DNA from: Brachynemurus nebulosus
Taxonomy: Eukaryota > Arthropoda > Insecta > Neuroptera > Myrmeleontidae
Reading direction: 5' to 3'
Length of the DNA: 64,000 nucleotides
NCBI GenBank assembly: GCA_035578155.1
Contig: JAPWDM010000011.1
Location: forward strand, 20,994,375-21,058,374
Shown piece after piece: positions 22,108 through 33,450 of this stretch. The number at the start of each line of letters is the position of its first letter. Within the stretch, counting starts at the first letter, position 1. Position numbers and translations under genes: made by a program. The notes beneath the pieces were generated by a model. The model did no database searches, had not been told where the DNA came from, and saw nothing but the letters and a program-made list of their open reading frames with translations.

Positions 22108-23308
22108 GGGCGGGGTAAAAAAAGACAAAATCAAATCTTTTCTTTTTTCATGTAGAAAATATTTGAATTTATAAACAAAAAAATACTGTATGATGTTAAA
22201 TTGTTTGTATTTTGAGATTTTGCATGTTTTTTCACTCAAACTAATGACATAAATCTATAAAAAAATAAAAACCTTGTCTTTTTTTTACCCGCCAAATGGG
22301 GTAAAAAAAAGACAGTGGAGGGTAAATAAAAGACAGACCTCTAACTAATGGGATACTGCACGTACAGAATTGGAAGGACAAAAAATAGACAGCTTGGGTA
22401 ATTAGCAGTACAACACTTTTTATTTCACAACTCTATTTCTACTAAGCTAAGATTAAGCAGTAACAAAATTCAGAAAAAGTTAACTGATGCAAAAGCTTGA
22501 CTCATAGGAAATTTCTTTGGACTTTAAATATTAAAATAGTTTTCATTTCACAAACGTACAAAAAATTTATTGTAGCTCATTAAAAAACCAAATATGCTAA
22601 TTTCAGGCTGTCTTTTTTTGCACCATTTTACATAAAGTAAAAAAATAAATCAAAATAATCTATGAATGAGTTAAAAATACTAAATGTGTGCAGTAAAGCA
22701 TAGTTATACATTATAAAAACAAATAAATTTTCATTGGTCAAAAATTAAAATTTTCCAATAAGCTGAAATTGATATCCATGAAACTTCAAAAAAATTGTTT
22801 TATTGACGAATCAGTATTTTTTTAATCCATAAAACATACATAAACATGTCATAATATAGTTTTAAAATGAAAATCCTTGTCAGTAATTTTTAATTTTCTT
22901 AAATGTTGTTTTGTCTTTTTTTACTCCATTTTTTTCTTTTTTTTAACATATAAAAAAAATTACAAGCAGTTGGACCATTTAAATAAAGCTTTGTACTTTA
23001 CATTGCTAAAGCATGTAGAATAACAAGAAAAAACTACAGCACTCTATCTTGTGAGATTTTTTACTTACTGGAAAAGTTTATCGTCGCGGAATGAAAGTTT
23101 TTCGCTCATGAATAACAGAAGTTTGAGAGAAAAACTTTTTTGTGTTATAAAGCCCTCTCCAAAAAATAATTTTTGGCCCAGACAGCTTAAAGTACTAAGG
23201 TATTTTGTTGTAATATTTTTTATTTTTCGAATTTAACACTGTAGAGTTTAATATAAGTATGCCTTTTTTTACCCCACTCGAGCAGTGTTTTTTTACCCCG
23301 CCCAACCC
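22108..23308. mobile_element. TA-flanked GGG-start element, GGGCGGGGTAAAAAAAGAC type
   Basis: TA (22106-22107) precedes GGGCGGGGTAAAAAAAGAC. The right end, inverted, is GGGTTGGGCGGGGTAAAAAA, followed on the plus strand by TA (23309-23310). Versions of the word GGGGTAAAAAAAGACAG recur at 22285-22335, 22385, 22610, 22915 and 23270, on both strands. Length 1201 bp, no coding content recognised. Confidence 0.8.
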
Positions 23309-23310
23309 TA

Positions 23311-25608
23311 TATACTAACAATAAGTTAAAAATAAAATTAAAAATTTGGTTTGATAAAAATGGCTCCAACCGTTTCCAGGATATTTCAGGATTTTTAGGG
23401 TAAAAGGAATATTAAGAATTTTAACAAGTCACTTTGAAAGCTGGTAATTGTGAGATGGTTCTTAGCCAGGTTTGATAAAAATCGATCAAGCACAATCATA
23501 CTTACGTAAATAATGATCAGTACAATAAAAACTCATGACAAAATAAAAATAATTTTAAAAACCTATGACGAAAAAGTTTCAAATAAAAATTCCTGGTATT
23601 CCATATTCCGAATTTCATTGTAATTTAGAATAAAATAATTTTCATTTATCGTGTGTGACATTACACTATAAAACAGCAAGACACGTCACACATGTCGGAT
23701 GAAAATTAATTTATTCGAAAGTATGATGAATTGTGATCTTTCTAGAGCTTTTCTAGAGCTAAACCACGACGTTTTCTAAAACTTTTTAAATCATAATTAT
23801 TCGAAAATCTTAGTCTGAGGTCGTATGAATTATGAATTATTTTCGTTGATAAATAATTTATTTTACTGAATTACCATTACATTAAAAAAGATTCCTATTT
23901 CCAAAGAGTCGAATGTTCGTGACCAAAGAGCAACCAATTACCAGCTGTAAAAATTGGAATATATTTATTTCTTACGAATTTAAAAGTGGACTTATCTACA
24001 CAATCATAACCCTCATCAGAATAATTCTTAAGAAGAAAATGATAGCATATAATGCTTATTTTTTATTTTCTTCGTGTGGTAATATTTCCGACACTTTTAG
24101 TGTACAAGAATTGTTGTAATGAAACATAAAGAAAATGATATAAGTACATATTACGAAATACGAAGTAAAAAGAAATTATCAGTACTTAACGCGTATAGCA
24201 GCACTGCAGTTTGTGAACCCTCCATTAAAAAACAGAGACAAAAAATACAGTAAATTACATTTCATGTACAGAAGAAATTTTACATACTTTATACATGGAA
24301 ATAAAAATGAAAGTTCATCATTTTTTTTTTTTTAATACAACTCTTCACAGAATTTAATTTGTTGAAATTAGAATTTTTTCCACGTTTAACCTTTATCCTT
24401 GAACTATGAACGTGTGTAGGTACTCTATACAAGTCAGCTACCTTCTTGAATATACACACATCAAACAGTAACAATGGAAAATACACTTGAAACACGTGTA
24501 TTTACTTGAGAAAATATATTTGTGGAAATACCATTTAAACACTTCACACGAAAATTCATCAAAATACTATATTATTAAGTGTTTAACAGATCGTTTAAAA
24601 TCGCTTTATCATCGATATTTCCTTTATATATAATTTTCTTAGCTACACAGTGTATAAAAAAATTACATTTTTGAATGTTCCGTTTTACAGAAAAGGGCAA
24701 AATAAATTCTGTATTAAATATATAGTAAAATAAATTTAGTCGTTTTGTGTTACTTTAATTTCATTTGTAAATACTAAAACGAACACTTTATTAAATATCA
24801 CTTTATGTTTCAAATTCTTCCACATTCCAAGACATGATATGAACATTATCAAAGAAGTCTTGTTTTTTGTTACTAATCATATTGATCCAAACATTTCACA
24901 AATTTTAATAAATAATGTGATGGATAGCAAAATAGAAAAATAAAATTTAAAGTATTCGTAACTATATACATATTATTATAGATAAATTCAAGATTGCAAT
25001 TTCAGTCTTAATACCCAACTTGACTGAAATCAACAGGATATTTCGTAAATTTAATATTGTCATTTGATTGAAACAACTTTTGCCGACTGATTTATAGAAG
25101 GGACACTAGCACAGTGTCGGAATTTCTTCTATCGTTTTTCAGTTCTGGGTGTGATTTCACTTGAACAATTTTTGGATATTGGCTTACTTTGTTTGTCTTC
25201 CATAATCTCTAATACTGAACATAAGAATCGGATTAAATACGTGCCTTCAATTTGATTGAATTTCAAATACTGTTCTTTATTTTTACTTACGTCCAAATAA
25301 ACGTATCCAAAAATGATTCATGATATTAATTTCTCAATTATAAGATGCTAAATTACTATCTAATTGCAAGTATCAATTACATGTACGTATATATTATATA
25401 CGTATCTAACATATGTTTCACCCATTATCTAAGTAATTTGAACTTGATAATGAATTTAAAAATAAAACGAAGTAACAAAAAAAGGCAAAACCTACATAAA
25501 ACATTGCAAATATACCGTGTGAGTATTTTAAAATTGAAAATAAACTCGAGAATGACCAGAATTATCATAGTGCATTAGTTATCTGAATACCGCTGCATCT
25601 GAACATCG
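23311..25608. other. 2.3 kb AT-rich DNA with weak exon-like fragments
   Basis: No complete gene or delimited element. On the minus strand near 25086-25008 there is an acceptor-like ATCAG followed by RQKLFQSNDNIKFTKYPVDF and a stop soon after; upstream at 25211-25137 an ATG frame reads MEDKQSKPISKNCSSEITPR before a stop. They are not joined by recognisable splice sites, so I treat them as chance. Confidence 0.35.
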
Positions 25609-25610
25609 GT

Positions 25611-26130
25611 TAAGGGGGACCACTAGTGTGACCGCCTGAAAAAAAGGTGATTTTTGGGAATTTTTTTTTGAGAAAGCTACTGTATGGAATGTTTTAATAT
25701 TTTAAGGATATATTCGTTGATATATCTTAAATTCGAGATAAAATTTTTGGACAAAAAAATTGAAAATTCAGTGAGTTATTCGCGATCTCCCAAGGCTCCA
25801 AAAAAAAGTTCTCCCACTGCTGCAGTGATAGCGACTTCACAGTGCCTGAAATCAAAAAAACCAAAAAGCCTATTAAACTAGAATTGCCCGTCCCATGAAC
25901 CTCAATCGAAAAAGAAAGTTGAAATTTAACAAAATGGCGGAGTTTTTAAAAAAAGGGGTCAAATTTAGCGCGAAAATTTGATGATTTTTAGTTCGGAGCA
26001 AAACTGGAGGTTCATGACACGAAGAAACATATATAAAAGAAGCTGCAATAAGAATCAAATCGATCGGATAATTTGTCTTGGAGTTATAACTACAGCAAAT
26101 TTGAAAAATGTAGTTTTTCGTTACTTTACC
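25611..26130. mobile_element. possible truncated TTAA-GGGGG element
   Basis: A TTAA immediately followed by GGGGGACCACTAGTGTGACC (from 25611) resembles the left end of the TTAA-GGGGGGGG element at 11674. I find no matching inverted right end. The 3' half has a GC-richer patch with AACAAAATGGCGGAG. Low confidence. Confidence 0.25.
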
Positions 26131-26469
26131 TTTTAGTTTCAATCACTGAGAGTTTTTATTAAAATTATTTACAATGTAATCAGTAATCACTCTAACGGTC
26201 ATAATAAAACTAGATGAGTCGTTTAAATGTGCCGGGGTCTAGCTTCTTCACAACATGTGACTGGCAGCCATGTCCAGAAACTCCCGAACTATCAACTTTC
26301 ATACATTTCTCAATACCTCAAAGTTAACAATGAAAATCAGAATCCGCTCTTCGGATGGCTGTAATTCAAAAACTATTTGAAATATGCACTTGAAATTTTA
26401 GTATGTTATTTTTAAAGGTATATACTATCGAAACATGCAAGAAAAAAATTTTCCAATTCCTATAAAAGA
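26131..26469. other. non-coding DNA
   Basis: No gene or repeat seen. Confidence 0.35.
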
Positions 26470-26605
26470 TTCCTATAAAAATTACTGTGCTCATACTACA
26501 ATCGACGTGTAACAGGCGAACATATCCAATTTTTGTACGGTAAAATTGGATATGTTCGCCTCTTACACGTCGATTGTAGTATGAGCACAGTAATTTTTAT
26601 AGGAA
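26470..26605. repeat. near-perfect 136 bp hairpin
   Basis: Two 64-base arms (26470-26533, 26542-26605) are inverted copies with essentially a single mismatch, around an 8-base loop. The arms start TTCCTATAAAAATTACTGTG. Such tight pairing indicates a recent fold-back insertion or a strongly folding transcript. No open frame and no target duplication is evident. Confidence 0.93.
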
Positions 26606-26768
26606 TTTTCTCTCCGTGTATATGATACTGTTAAAATTTTTGATCGGTTACTCCCCTAGTTGTTTCGGATAATCAACGCTCTCCTCAACTCTATTGTATT
26701 GTAATCTTTGTATTGTATTGTAATCTTTAAATTGTTACTTACGGTGCATAACTCTCTCAAAGCGTACA

Positions 26769-26942
26769 TTTCGTTACTGCCTCCCCGTGCCGGGAATGGG
26801 TGATTCGCGCGTTCGCTGCTTTTCTTGGATGTGATAACCGGTTCTTCGAAATCGAACTTTTATTCCTCGTTATCTGTTACAGTCACGATAGGCGCAGAGT
26901 CGACAGTTGATTAGCCACAGATTTGAAAGATGCATCGCCTGC
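26769..26942 (-). pseudogene. 18S rRNA gene fragment, decayed
   Basis: Read on the minus strand the sequence follows, in order, blocks of the 5' domain of eukaryotic 18S rRNA as I remember it: GATGCATCTTTCAAAT, ATCAACTGTCGA, CTGCGCCTA, TGTAACAGATAACGAGGAAT, GTTCGATTTCG, CACATCCAAG, GCGCGAAT, CACCCATTCCCGGCACGGGG, then AGGCAGTAACGAAA. The true gene has ACCCACTCCCGGCACGGGGA at that point. Around 15 bases are missing between the TTCGATTTCG and CACATCC blocks. The segment is about 175 bp, GC-rich against AT-rich flanks, and no other part of the rDNA unit is nearby. It is a dispersed pseudogene, not a working rRNA. Confidence 0.85.
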
Positions 26943-26983
26943 AGTATGCAAAAAAATATAGATTCCTTTTGTAGTTAAGAATT

Positions 26984-27517
26984 GAAGAGGTGGATTCCAA
27001 AACGCGCTAAGTCACTTTTTGCAATTTTTCAGGAAATGTAAAAAACTATCTAGGTAGGCAAATGTAGTAACCTGTTAAATTTTTTTCAAGTTCTTAGATA
27101 ATAATTATTATTGATGTTATTTATTTGTTCTTATTTATACATATAAGTTTCAATAGATTACATTGAAAAAAAAAACCTTTAAAAAGTTGGGTTGAGTTGG
27201 TTAAAATAAACCTAGTTTGTTTAAATACAGATATATTTTATTCAAGAAACATTTTAAACAGTGCATTATTAGCTATTTCATGTGTTTGCAATGGTTTACG
27301 AGTAAATTTGACTTAGAGCGTTTTGAAAAAACTGTCACTGACTTAGCGCTTTTTTGGAAAACATTTCATTTTTCATCATTCATTTTACAGTAGACTAAGC
27401 TCATTTTGAAGGGTGGCACTACGAAAATCGTGTAGAGCTGGACTTGAACATTCTGCATCAACTAAAATCTCACATTAGACAAAAAATGACTTAGCGCCTT
27501 TTGGAATCCACCTCTTC
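26984..27517. mobile_element. MITE with GAAGAGGTGGATTCCAAAA termini
   Basis: Left end GAAGAGGTGGATTCCAAAAC, right end the inverted TTTTGGAATCCACCTCTTC, each bordered by AATT (26980-26983, 27518-27521). The word TGACTTAGCGC or close forms recur at 27010, 27310, 27340 and 27487. About 534 bp, no coding content. The superfamily is not clear from the four-base border. Confidence 0.78.
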
Positions 27518-27521
27518 AATT

Positions 27522-28462
27522 GTTATTTTTTAGTTGCCTGCAACCTGTTTCCAAATAAAAGAAAAAAAACAACGTATAGGTGTAGTAAATTGATGACTGA
27601 AAGCATAAGGAGCCAATTTTAGAGTGTACACACGGTATACATATAAATAGTATCGTACCATATGATTTTAAATTATATTCAAATAAATGAACATCTGCAC
27701 GCATCCATTGTTTTTATGTATGTATGTAGTAAAAACAATTATAATTTAGCGTGTGTTTTGTTTATTCTGTTCGCTCTGACTGATCCACACCTTAGCACTG
27801 TTTAGTGTTTAGCACTGGCTGGCTACATACATACTTACTAATTATTTCTTGTATTTAATGCTAGCTCGTCGTTATATTCAAATGAAGGTCACAAGTACAT
27901 TACGTGTGTCTCTCCATAGCATGCATATAAAATAATGTCAAGCATAATAATTATACCTAGGTACTCGAATGCTATGGCCCATCGCCTTAACACCGTACCA
28001 CCTTTATTGAGCATTGTTTTCAAAAAACAAAAACATTAAGGAAATTTATTATTTATTGTTATTCCAGCAAATGAAATATTCCATAATTGCTAACAGGTCT
28101 TTTTATTCGGGATTTAACACTGCAGTAGTCTATATAAGTATAGTTGTTAACCCTACAACTTTCAATTTAATCCTTGTGACACCTATTTGTCGGCTGTGTC
28201 GTAAACGTCGATATGTAGGTGCAAACACGTAATTGTCATGTTACAGCTAATAGTTAAGTACCATAGGGATTAAAAAAATTCTCAAATTGTTTTCGTACAT
28301 GATGTAGTCTGAAGTATAATTATATCAAATATATTTCACAGTGTACCACCCACCATAATTTATTTGAGTTTATAGTATAAAAGAGTTTTAAACTATGTAT
28401 TTGAAATTCTGGCATGTAATCTAATACTTTAAACAAATCCTTCAAAAATGTATATTTTAAAG
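27522..28462. other. AT-rich non-coding DNA
   Basis: No delimitable element or gene. Confidence 0.4.
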
Positions 28463-28464
28463 TA

Positions 28465-29163
28465 AGGCTAACTTCAAAAATGCATCACTGCTTGCATGAG
28501 GCAGAGTCAAAAGTTCAAAAACGCATCAGACGCATCACAACGAAAAATCAAAAGTTCATTTTTGCATTTGATGCGTCAAAACAATGCATCAAGAAATTTG
28601 GTGGTGCGTGGTGCGTGTCCAAGATGCATGTAATGTGTATAACGTGTATAATGTAGAATTATAACTACTTGCCATATTATGTAGGTATTAACACCAACAG
28701 GAATAATTCCGAAAAACTAATTGTTGAAAAAGATGAATGTATTTACCTTTGATTAAAATTGTTTAAACTATTTGAATACATCTTGCACTCAAAAAATAGG
28801 TATGTAATATGTTTTATTCAAATAATTTCAATATTTTCAATTTCAAGGTAGTTCAAGTTGAAATTCAAAGATAATATACCTATACTATATTATATACTAT
28901 ATACCTATACCTATTATATACTATATACTATACTATATACCTATACTATACCTATGCTATATTATCTATAGTCTATCATGCTATATTATCTGTCTTATCT
29001 ATAGCCAAATCAGAGTTTAAATGATGCCAATATCCCGTTCAAAAACATCTAATGTGCATCAAACTTCAAGAGAGCATCAGCAGCGCATCATGTAGTATTA
29101 GACGCATCAGCAAAGTCATGATGCTGCATCGATGCGGTAAAGTTTACATTTTTGAAGTTACCT
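28465..29163. mobile_element. AGGCTAACTTCAAAAATG-type MITE, copy 2
   Basis: TA at 28463-28464 precedes AGGCTAACTTCAAAAATGCA; the right end is ATTTTTGAAGTTACCT followed by TA. TGATGCG/CGCATCA words recur near both ends. It is the inverted homologue of 6872-7525. A CTATACCTA/TATACTATA microsatellite (about 28875-28970) has expanded in the middle, where the other copy has a simple duplication. Confidence 0.85.
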
Positions 29164-29165
29164 TA

Positions 29166-29410
29166 ATTCAGTGCACTGTAAAACATTACAGGTGGGAGTG
29201 CGGGTAAATAGTGTAATATGTCTTTCAGTTCAATTTCTAACTAAAAAATTTAGTATTTCGGATTAGTTTTCGAAAATGAATTGAAAAATTTTATTGTATT
29301 CAGTAAATTAGCATGTAATATTCAGTGTAAGTAAACAAGTAGTATTTAAGTAAAATTATATTTTTTGAAATCACAAAGTTAAATATTATGTAATTTTTCA
29401 ATATTCTTAA
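29166..29410. other. non-coding DNA
   Basis: No feature seen. Confidence 0.35.
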
Positions 29411-29739
29411 TCTACTTAATAAATCTTTAACACTGATTGACTGACTGACTGATAACGCACAGTCTAAGCCGGTGGATTTAGAAAAATGAAATTTTGCACA
29501 AAAAGTTCCCTATGTAATGTAGGTGAGCATTAACAAAGGATTTTTGAAAATTCGTCCCCTAAGTGGGTTAAATAGAGAATAAAAATGTATATGGAAATTC
29601 GTAATTTTTGAAGTTAGAGATATTTTTAAAATATGTTACTATGGCTATTAAATTAAATAACATCTTACTTAATAAATCTTTGACACTGACTGACATCCTG
29701 AGATGTTGTGGTAAATCCCATCGGGTGGGTATACGGCTA
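29411..29739 (+). mobile_element. Helitron-like non-autonomous element, copy B
   Basis: Starts TCTACTTAATAAATCTTTAA and carries the GACTGACTGACTGA run and AAATGAAATTTTGCACAAAA. It ends near CCCATCGGGTGGGTATACGG. The 3' end can form the short CCCATC...GGTGGG stem expected just before a Helitron terminus. The final CTAG is replaced by CTAC, where the next Helitron-like element begins. Confidence 0.6.
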
Positions 29740-30648
29740 CTAATATTATAAATGCGAAAGTGAGTTTGTTTGTTTGTTTGTTTTGATTTCACGCTTCAAC
29801 AGCTTAACCAGTCCATTTAAAACTCCGCATAGAAATAGTTAGGTGGCCCAGAGGGTCATAGGCTACTTTTTACCTCAGGAAAACATCTCATTACCGTGGG
29901 GAAATGTATTTAAAAAAAACATGCTTGCTAAATGTATTTGTCTCGCAGCTATTATCCCCTTTTAAATATACACGTAGGTATCTATCTCTACCAGGAGCGA
30001 TTTATTTGGCCGTAGGTACGTGGCCCTATAGCTATATAACAATTTGTTGACTAGTGTGCACTTAACCTTAATACCGTACTGTTGAAATAACATAAAATCA
30101 TTAATATTTCAATAAACGATTGTTTAATAGTTTCTTACATTAGTATGGATTGTGTTAGAAATTGAAAACACTTGCTTGATACTGATTGTGAGTTAGTTGT
30201 GTAACAAAATAGTTATTTTGTAATAACAACATTATATTGTTAAATACTGTGAATGAATAATTCAATTTTCTTCATGTTCTTAATATTGAGAACAATTAAT
30301 TATTTTTCCACCGACCGATTGTTTCAGCAATTAAACAATTTTGAAATGAGAAAATTTTTTCGTATACAATACAAACGAAACACACAATTATTACATTATT
30401 GAATTTTGTAATAATGATTAATTCTTAAATAAAACTGCAGTAGAATACCTATTTTTAAATTGTTATAAATTCATTTTTTGAAAAAAATTACTGTGTCAAT
30501 TTACTTGTTCCATTTTCTTTTCTTAAACATTAAAAAAAATTAAAATTAACATTTTTTGGTTGTTTAAATTTTAATGTAATTTTTCATATTATAAATCTTT
30601 TAACACGTCTAAACGGTCATAAACTATTACGACGAAACGCCCAACTAG
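29737..30648 (+). mobile_element. second Helitron-like element, abutting copy B
   Basis: CTACTAATATTATAAATGCG followed by a GTTTGTTTGTTTG run, CACGC and AACAGCTTAACCA is, from memory, the common 5' end of insect Helitrons. A candidate 3' end, GACGAAACGCCCAACTAG (30631-30648) followed by T, carries the CTAG terminus. The middle is AT-rich with no Rep/helicase coding. The 5' assignment is firmer than the 3'. Confidence 0.5.
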
Positions 30649-30650
30649 TA

Positions 30651-30950
30651 TACTATTTTAATAACGAATACACTTTTTTGGTTCACTTGACGCCGTACGG
30701 CGTTCATAACCGTAAACGTCTTAAAATACAAAAATACATTTGACAGCTGCCACTCTTTTAGAGTTTCAAAAAAACATCTCGAAATAACCCTATAGTTTCC
30801 GTAAATCTGTCCGTCTGTGATGATGAATTTTTAGTTGATTTGACTTATATGTCAAATACGTTCAACTTTGCTCTGTTTGTTGCATTTTGTTGATGTAATA
30901 GAATTTTTAGTTAATTTTAAGTATACAGAGAATATAGATCTCAGTTAGCA
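30651..30950. other. non-coding DNA with a GC palindrome
   Basis: Mostly featureless. A perfect 14-base palindrome ACGCCGTACGGCGT lies at 30690-30703. Confidence 0.5.
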
Positions 30951-31458
30951 TACCGTAAAACCGTCTAGACCCGGACACTTTGTACCAATCTTCAAAGTAA
31001 GTAGTTTCTACATTAACCTGCTACAATAAACATTTGTTCTTGACGTCATTAGAGAGAGAAAAACATCCTCTAAACATCTGTACCAATAAAAACTACAGAT
31101 TTCAACCATCTCATTTTACAGGATTACTATTCTCCAGCTTTTCAAAGAAATAAAATGTGTGTCTAACTTAGACATGTAATTTTCGTCATAATTGTCATAT
31201 TGTTTTAATTTTGATATGTATGTGTTCAGAATTTTATCGCGCATCATTTAATGATGCTTGAAGTTATATTCGATGTATATATAAAAAAATACATGCTATA
31301 TACATATATTCGTTTAGACCCGGACACATCAGTTTATTACACTATGGCCGCGATTCGCACTGGCTGTAACTTCCACTATCCATACGTTATATTCCCGCAA
31401 GAATTACGCGGCTTATGCCTCCTTCTGGTGTCATATCACATGTTTACTTCATAGAGAG

Positions 31459-32676
31459 TAGAGATGTGCTCGTGAGTACATTTTTACTCACGATCACGCA
31501 CAGTCACGAATTAGCTTTTGTACTCACGCCCGATCACGAACGAGAAAATTTATTTCTTTTCACACTCACGCACGATCACGAACAAAAAAATTTTATGCTT
31601 TCACACTCACGCACGATCACGAACAAAAAAATATATGCTTTCACACTCACGCACGATCACGAACAAACAAATTTTATGCTTTCACACTCACACACGCTTA
31701 CGAATTAAACATAAAAATCTTTGAAACTAATCGTTGGAATTTTGAATAAAAATCACTATCGCTTTAACAATCAGTTAAAATTATGTCCTTGGGATAAAAT
31801 CAGAATACGGTTACTAGGGCTAACATTATTACTGAGATTAATACTGATGCAAATTATATACTATTTAATTTTTTCTGGAAAGTGAGAAAATTTTCAAAAT
31901 TTTTCATCTAATGATTTATTGTTTAATTTTTGTTCTTATTGTATTTGTATATAAACATGACACTTCGCACAACCAAACCAAATATCTAGTTTTTTAACAA
32001 AATTGTGACAAAATATTTTTTAGTACCTATAAATACATAGAAAATAAATTTTTTTTTAAAATAATGATAATAATAAAACAACTTAAAATATTGAAAAAGA
32101 TAATATTCCTTTAAGTAACCCCTCTTTATATTATGTCTTCATGACCATATTGTTCAAAACTGACCTTGTTATTTACAATTATACCTACTCATTGACTGAG
32201 ACCGCATATCCACACATAGTGAGAGATGCAGGCTAATTTTAAGAATTTCTTAAAAATTTAAGAAATTATTTAAAAACGGAAGAATCAGAACAACATCATA
32301 AACATTGTTGGATATTTCTAATTTGTAAATTATTTTGTATAGTATCTCGGTAAAGAACTGGAATTTGTTAGTAAGGGTTATTGGATTTCTACCTACTTGT
32401 GATTGTAAAAACCAATACATAAAAAAAAGATTTTTTTGTAGTTAAAATATCAAATTGGTTTAGTTAATATTCCCTAAAATTGAAAATAATAAATTATTTA
32501 AAAATTTTTTATTCATGGTCTTTAACTTTTCGTGACTCACGAATTATTCACGACAGGAAATTAAATGTCACGATCACGCCCACTCACGCACGATCGTAGA
32601 AAATTATTCACGATCACGATGGGTCACGCGTGACCCGCCGGGTCACGCGTGAATTCACGATTTTGGCACATCTCTA
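31459..32676. mobile_element. hAT-type element with CACGATCACG subterminal repeats
   Basis: Begins TAGAGATGTGCTCGTGAGTA and ends GGCACATCTCTA. The octamer ATAGAGAG is duplicated at 31451-31458 and 32677-32684. Forms of CACGATCACG are packed near both ends (31480-31700 and 32540-32660). It is 1218 bp and has no transposase. Open frames here (31415-31724) translate the repeats and are not genes. Confidence 0.93.
31548..31700. repeat. tandem repeat inside the hAT left end
   Basis: About four imperfect units of roughly 38-45 bp. Each contains TTTCACACTCACGCACGATC and CACGAACAAA. It represents amplified subterminal sequence. Unit lengths vary and there is no unique spacer set, so it is not a CRISPR-like array. 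Confidence 0.85.
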
Positions 32677-32701
32677 ATAGAGAGGCATACTATGTATTGA
32701 C

Positions 32702-33172
32702 TAGTAATGAGAAAATGCAAGACCAAAAGCAAGACTTGGCAGTCTTGGTCTTGGTCTTGTTCTTGCATTAAGAGTCTTGGTCTTGCTAGCGCAGTTTGAG
32801 TCTTGGTCTTGGTCTTGGTCTTGCAAAATGCAGTCTTGGTATTGGTCTTGGTCTTGGTATTGCTAAAGAACCTTGCACTTTCTTGCATTTTTTTATTAGC
32901 GAATTTTTTCCTTCTAAAATCAGAATTTTCTCTCTTTACGGTATTAATTATACTTTTAAACTATTTAAATAATTTAGCAAGAGTCTTACTTTTCTCTTGC
33001 TATTGTCTTGGTCTTGCTCACTTGAGTCTTGGTATTGGTCTTGCAGCCATACTTATAGTCTTGGTCTTGGTCTTGCTCTTGGTATACATAGTCTTGGTCT
33101 GGGTCTTGGTCTTGCAAAAAATGCAAGACCAAGACAAGACTGCAAGACCAAGACTAATTTTGCTCATCAGTA
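32702..33172. mobile_element. hAT-type MITE with AAGACC/GGTCTT words, copy 1
   Basis: Begins TAGTAATGAGAAAATGCAAG and ends TTTTGCTCATCAGTA, with the octamer GTATTGAC at 32694-32701 and 33173-33180. GTCTTGGTCTTG is reiterated along most of its 471 bp and inverted at the right end. A related copy is at 46582. It lies 17 bp from the hAT at 31459-32676. The long V-L open frame (32803-33306) is a translation of the repeats. Confidence 0.93.
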
Positions 33173-33450
33173 GTATTGACTTCTCTCCCTTCCCACAAAA
33201 TATTTTGAAGCCTTTAACAGGTTCAAAGACATCAGACGATATAAAACACTGTCCTAACCCCGACGGGAGACTAATTATTTTTTATTTTTTTTATTTTTAC
33301 TTATAATGAAACAAATGGATCAGGAATATAACAAATTATATACGCTCTTTCTAATGGTAATACCTTTATTGGTAATATCTATGAAGGAAACATGTATAAA
33401 CATAAAATTATACCAAAAAAATGTAAAAAAATATCCGGGTCTAGACGGTA

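Larger units (their letters stand above)
30953..33448. mobile_element. TA-flanked element (CCGTCTAGACCCGG ends) hosting two hATs
   Basis: The left end has TA then CCGTAAAACCGTCTAGACCC. The right end, inverted, reads CCGTCTAGACCCGGATATTT, followed on the plus strand by TA (33449-33450). The same word appears once more inside (GTTTAGACCCGGACACATC, about 31311). About half of the 2.5 kb is accounted for by two later hAT insertions (31459-32676 and 32702-33172). Confidence 0.6.

Noticed and set aside
23913..24119. 68-codon ATG frame as a gene (likewise 9981-10259, 14740-14943, 34631-34840, 40262-40486)
   Set aside because: Compositions follow local base bias, there are no motifs, and several cross element boundaries or lie inside MITEs.
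25008..25211. Two-exon minus-strand gene (MEDKQSKP... and RQKLFQSND...)
   Set aside because: The pieces look protein-like but no donor site joins them and the total is under 55 residues.
31548..31700. CRISPR-like regular repeats
   Set aside because: Eukaryotic context, unit lengths vary, the 'spacers' are near identical, and the array lies in a hAT subterminal region.
32803..33306. 167-codon V-L-rich open frame resembling a membrane protein
   Set aside because: It translates the GTCTTG repeats of a hAT MITE with a perfect octamer duplication; no real protein features.
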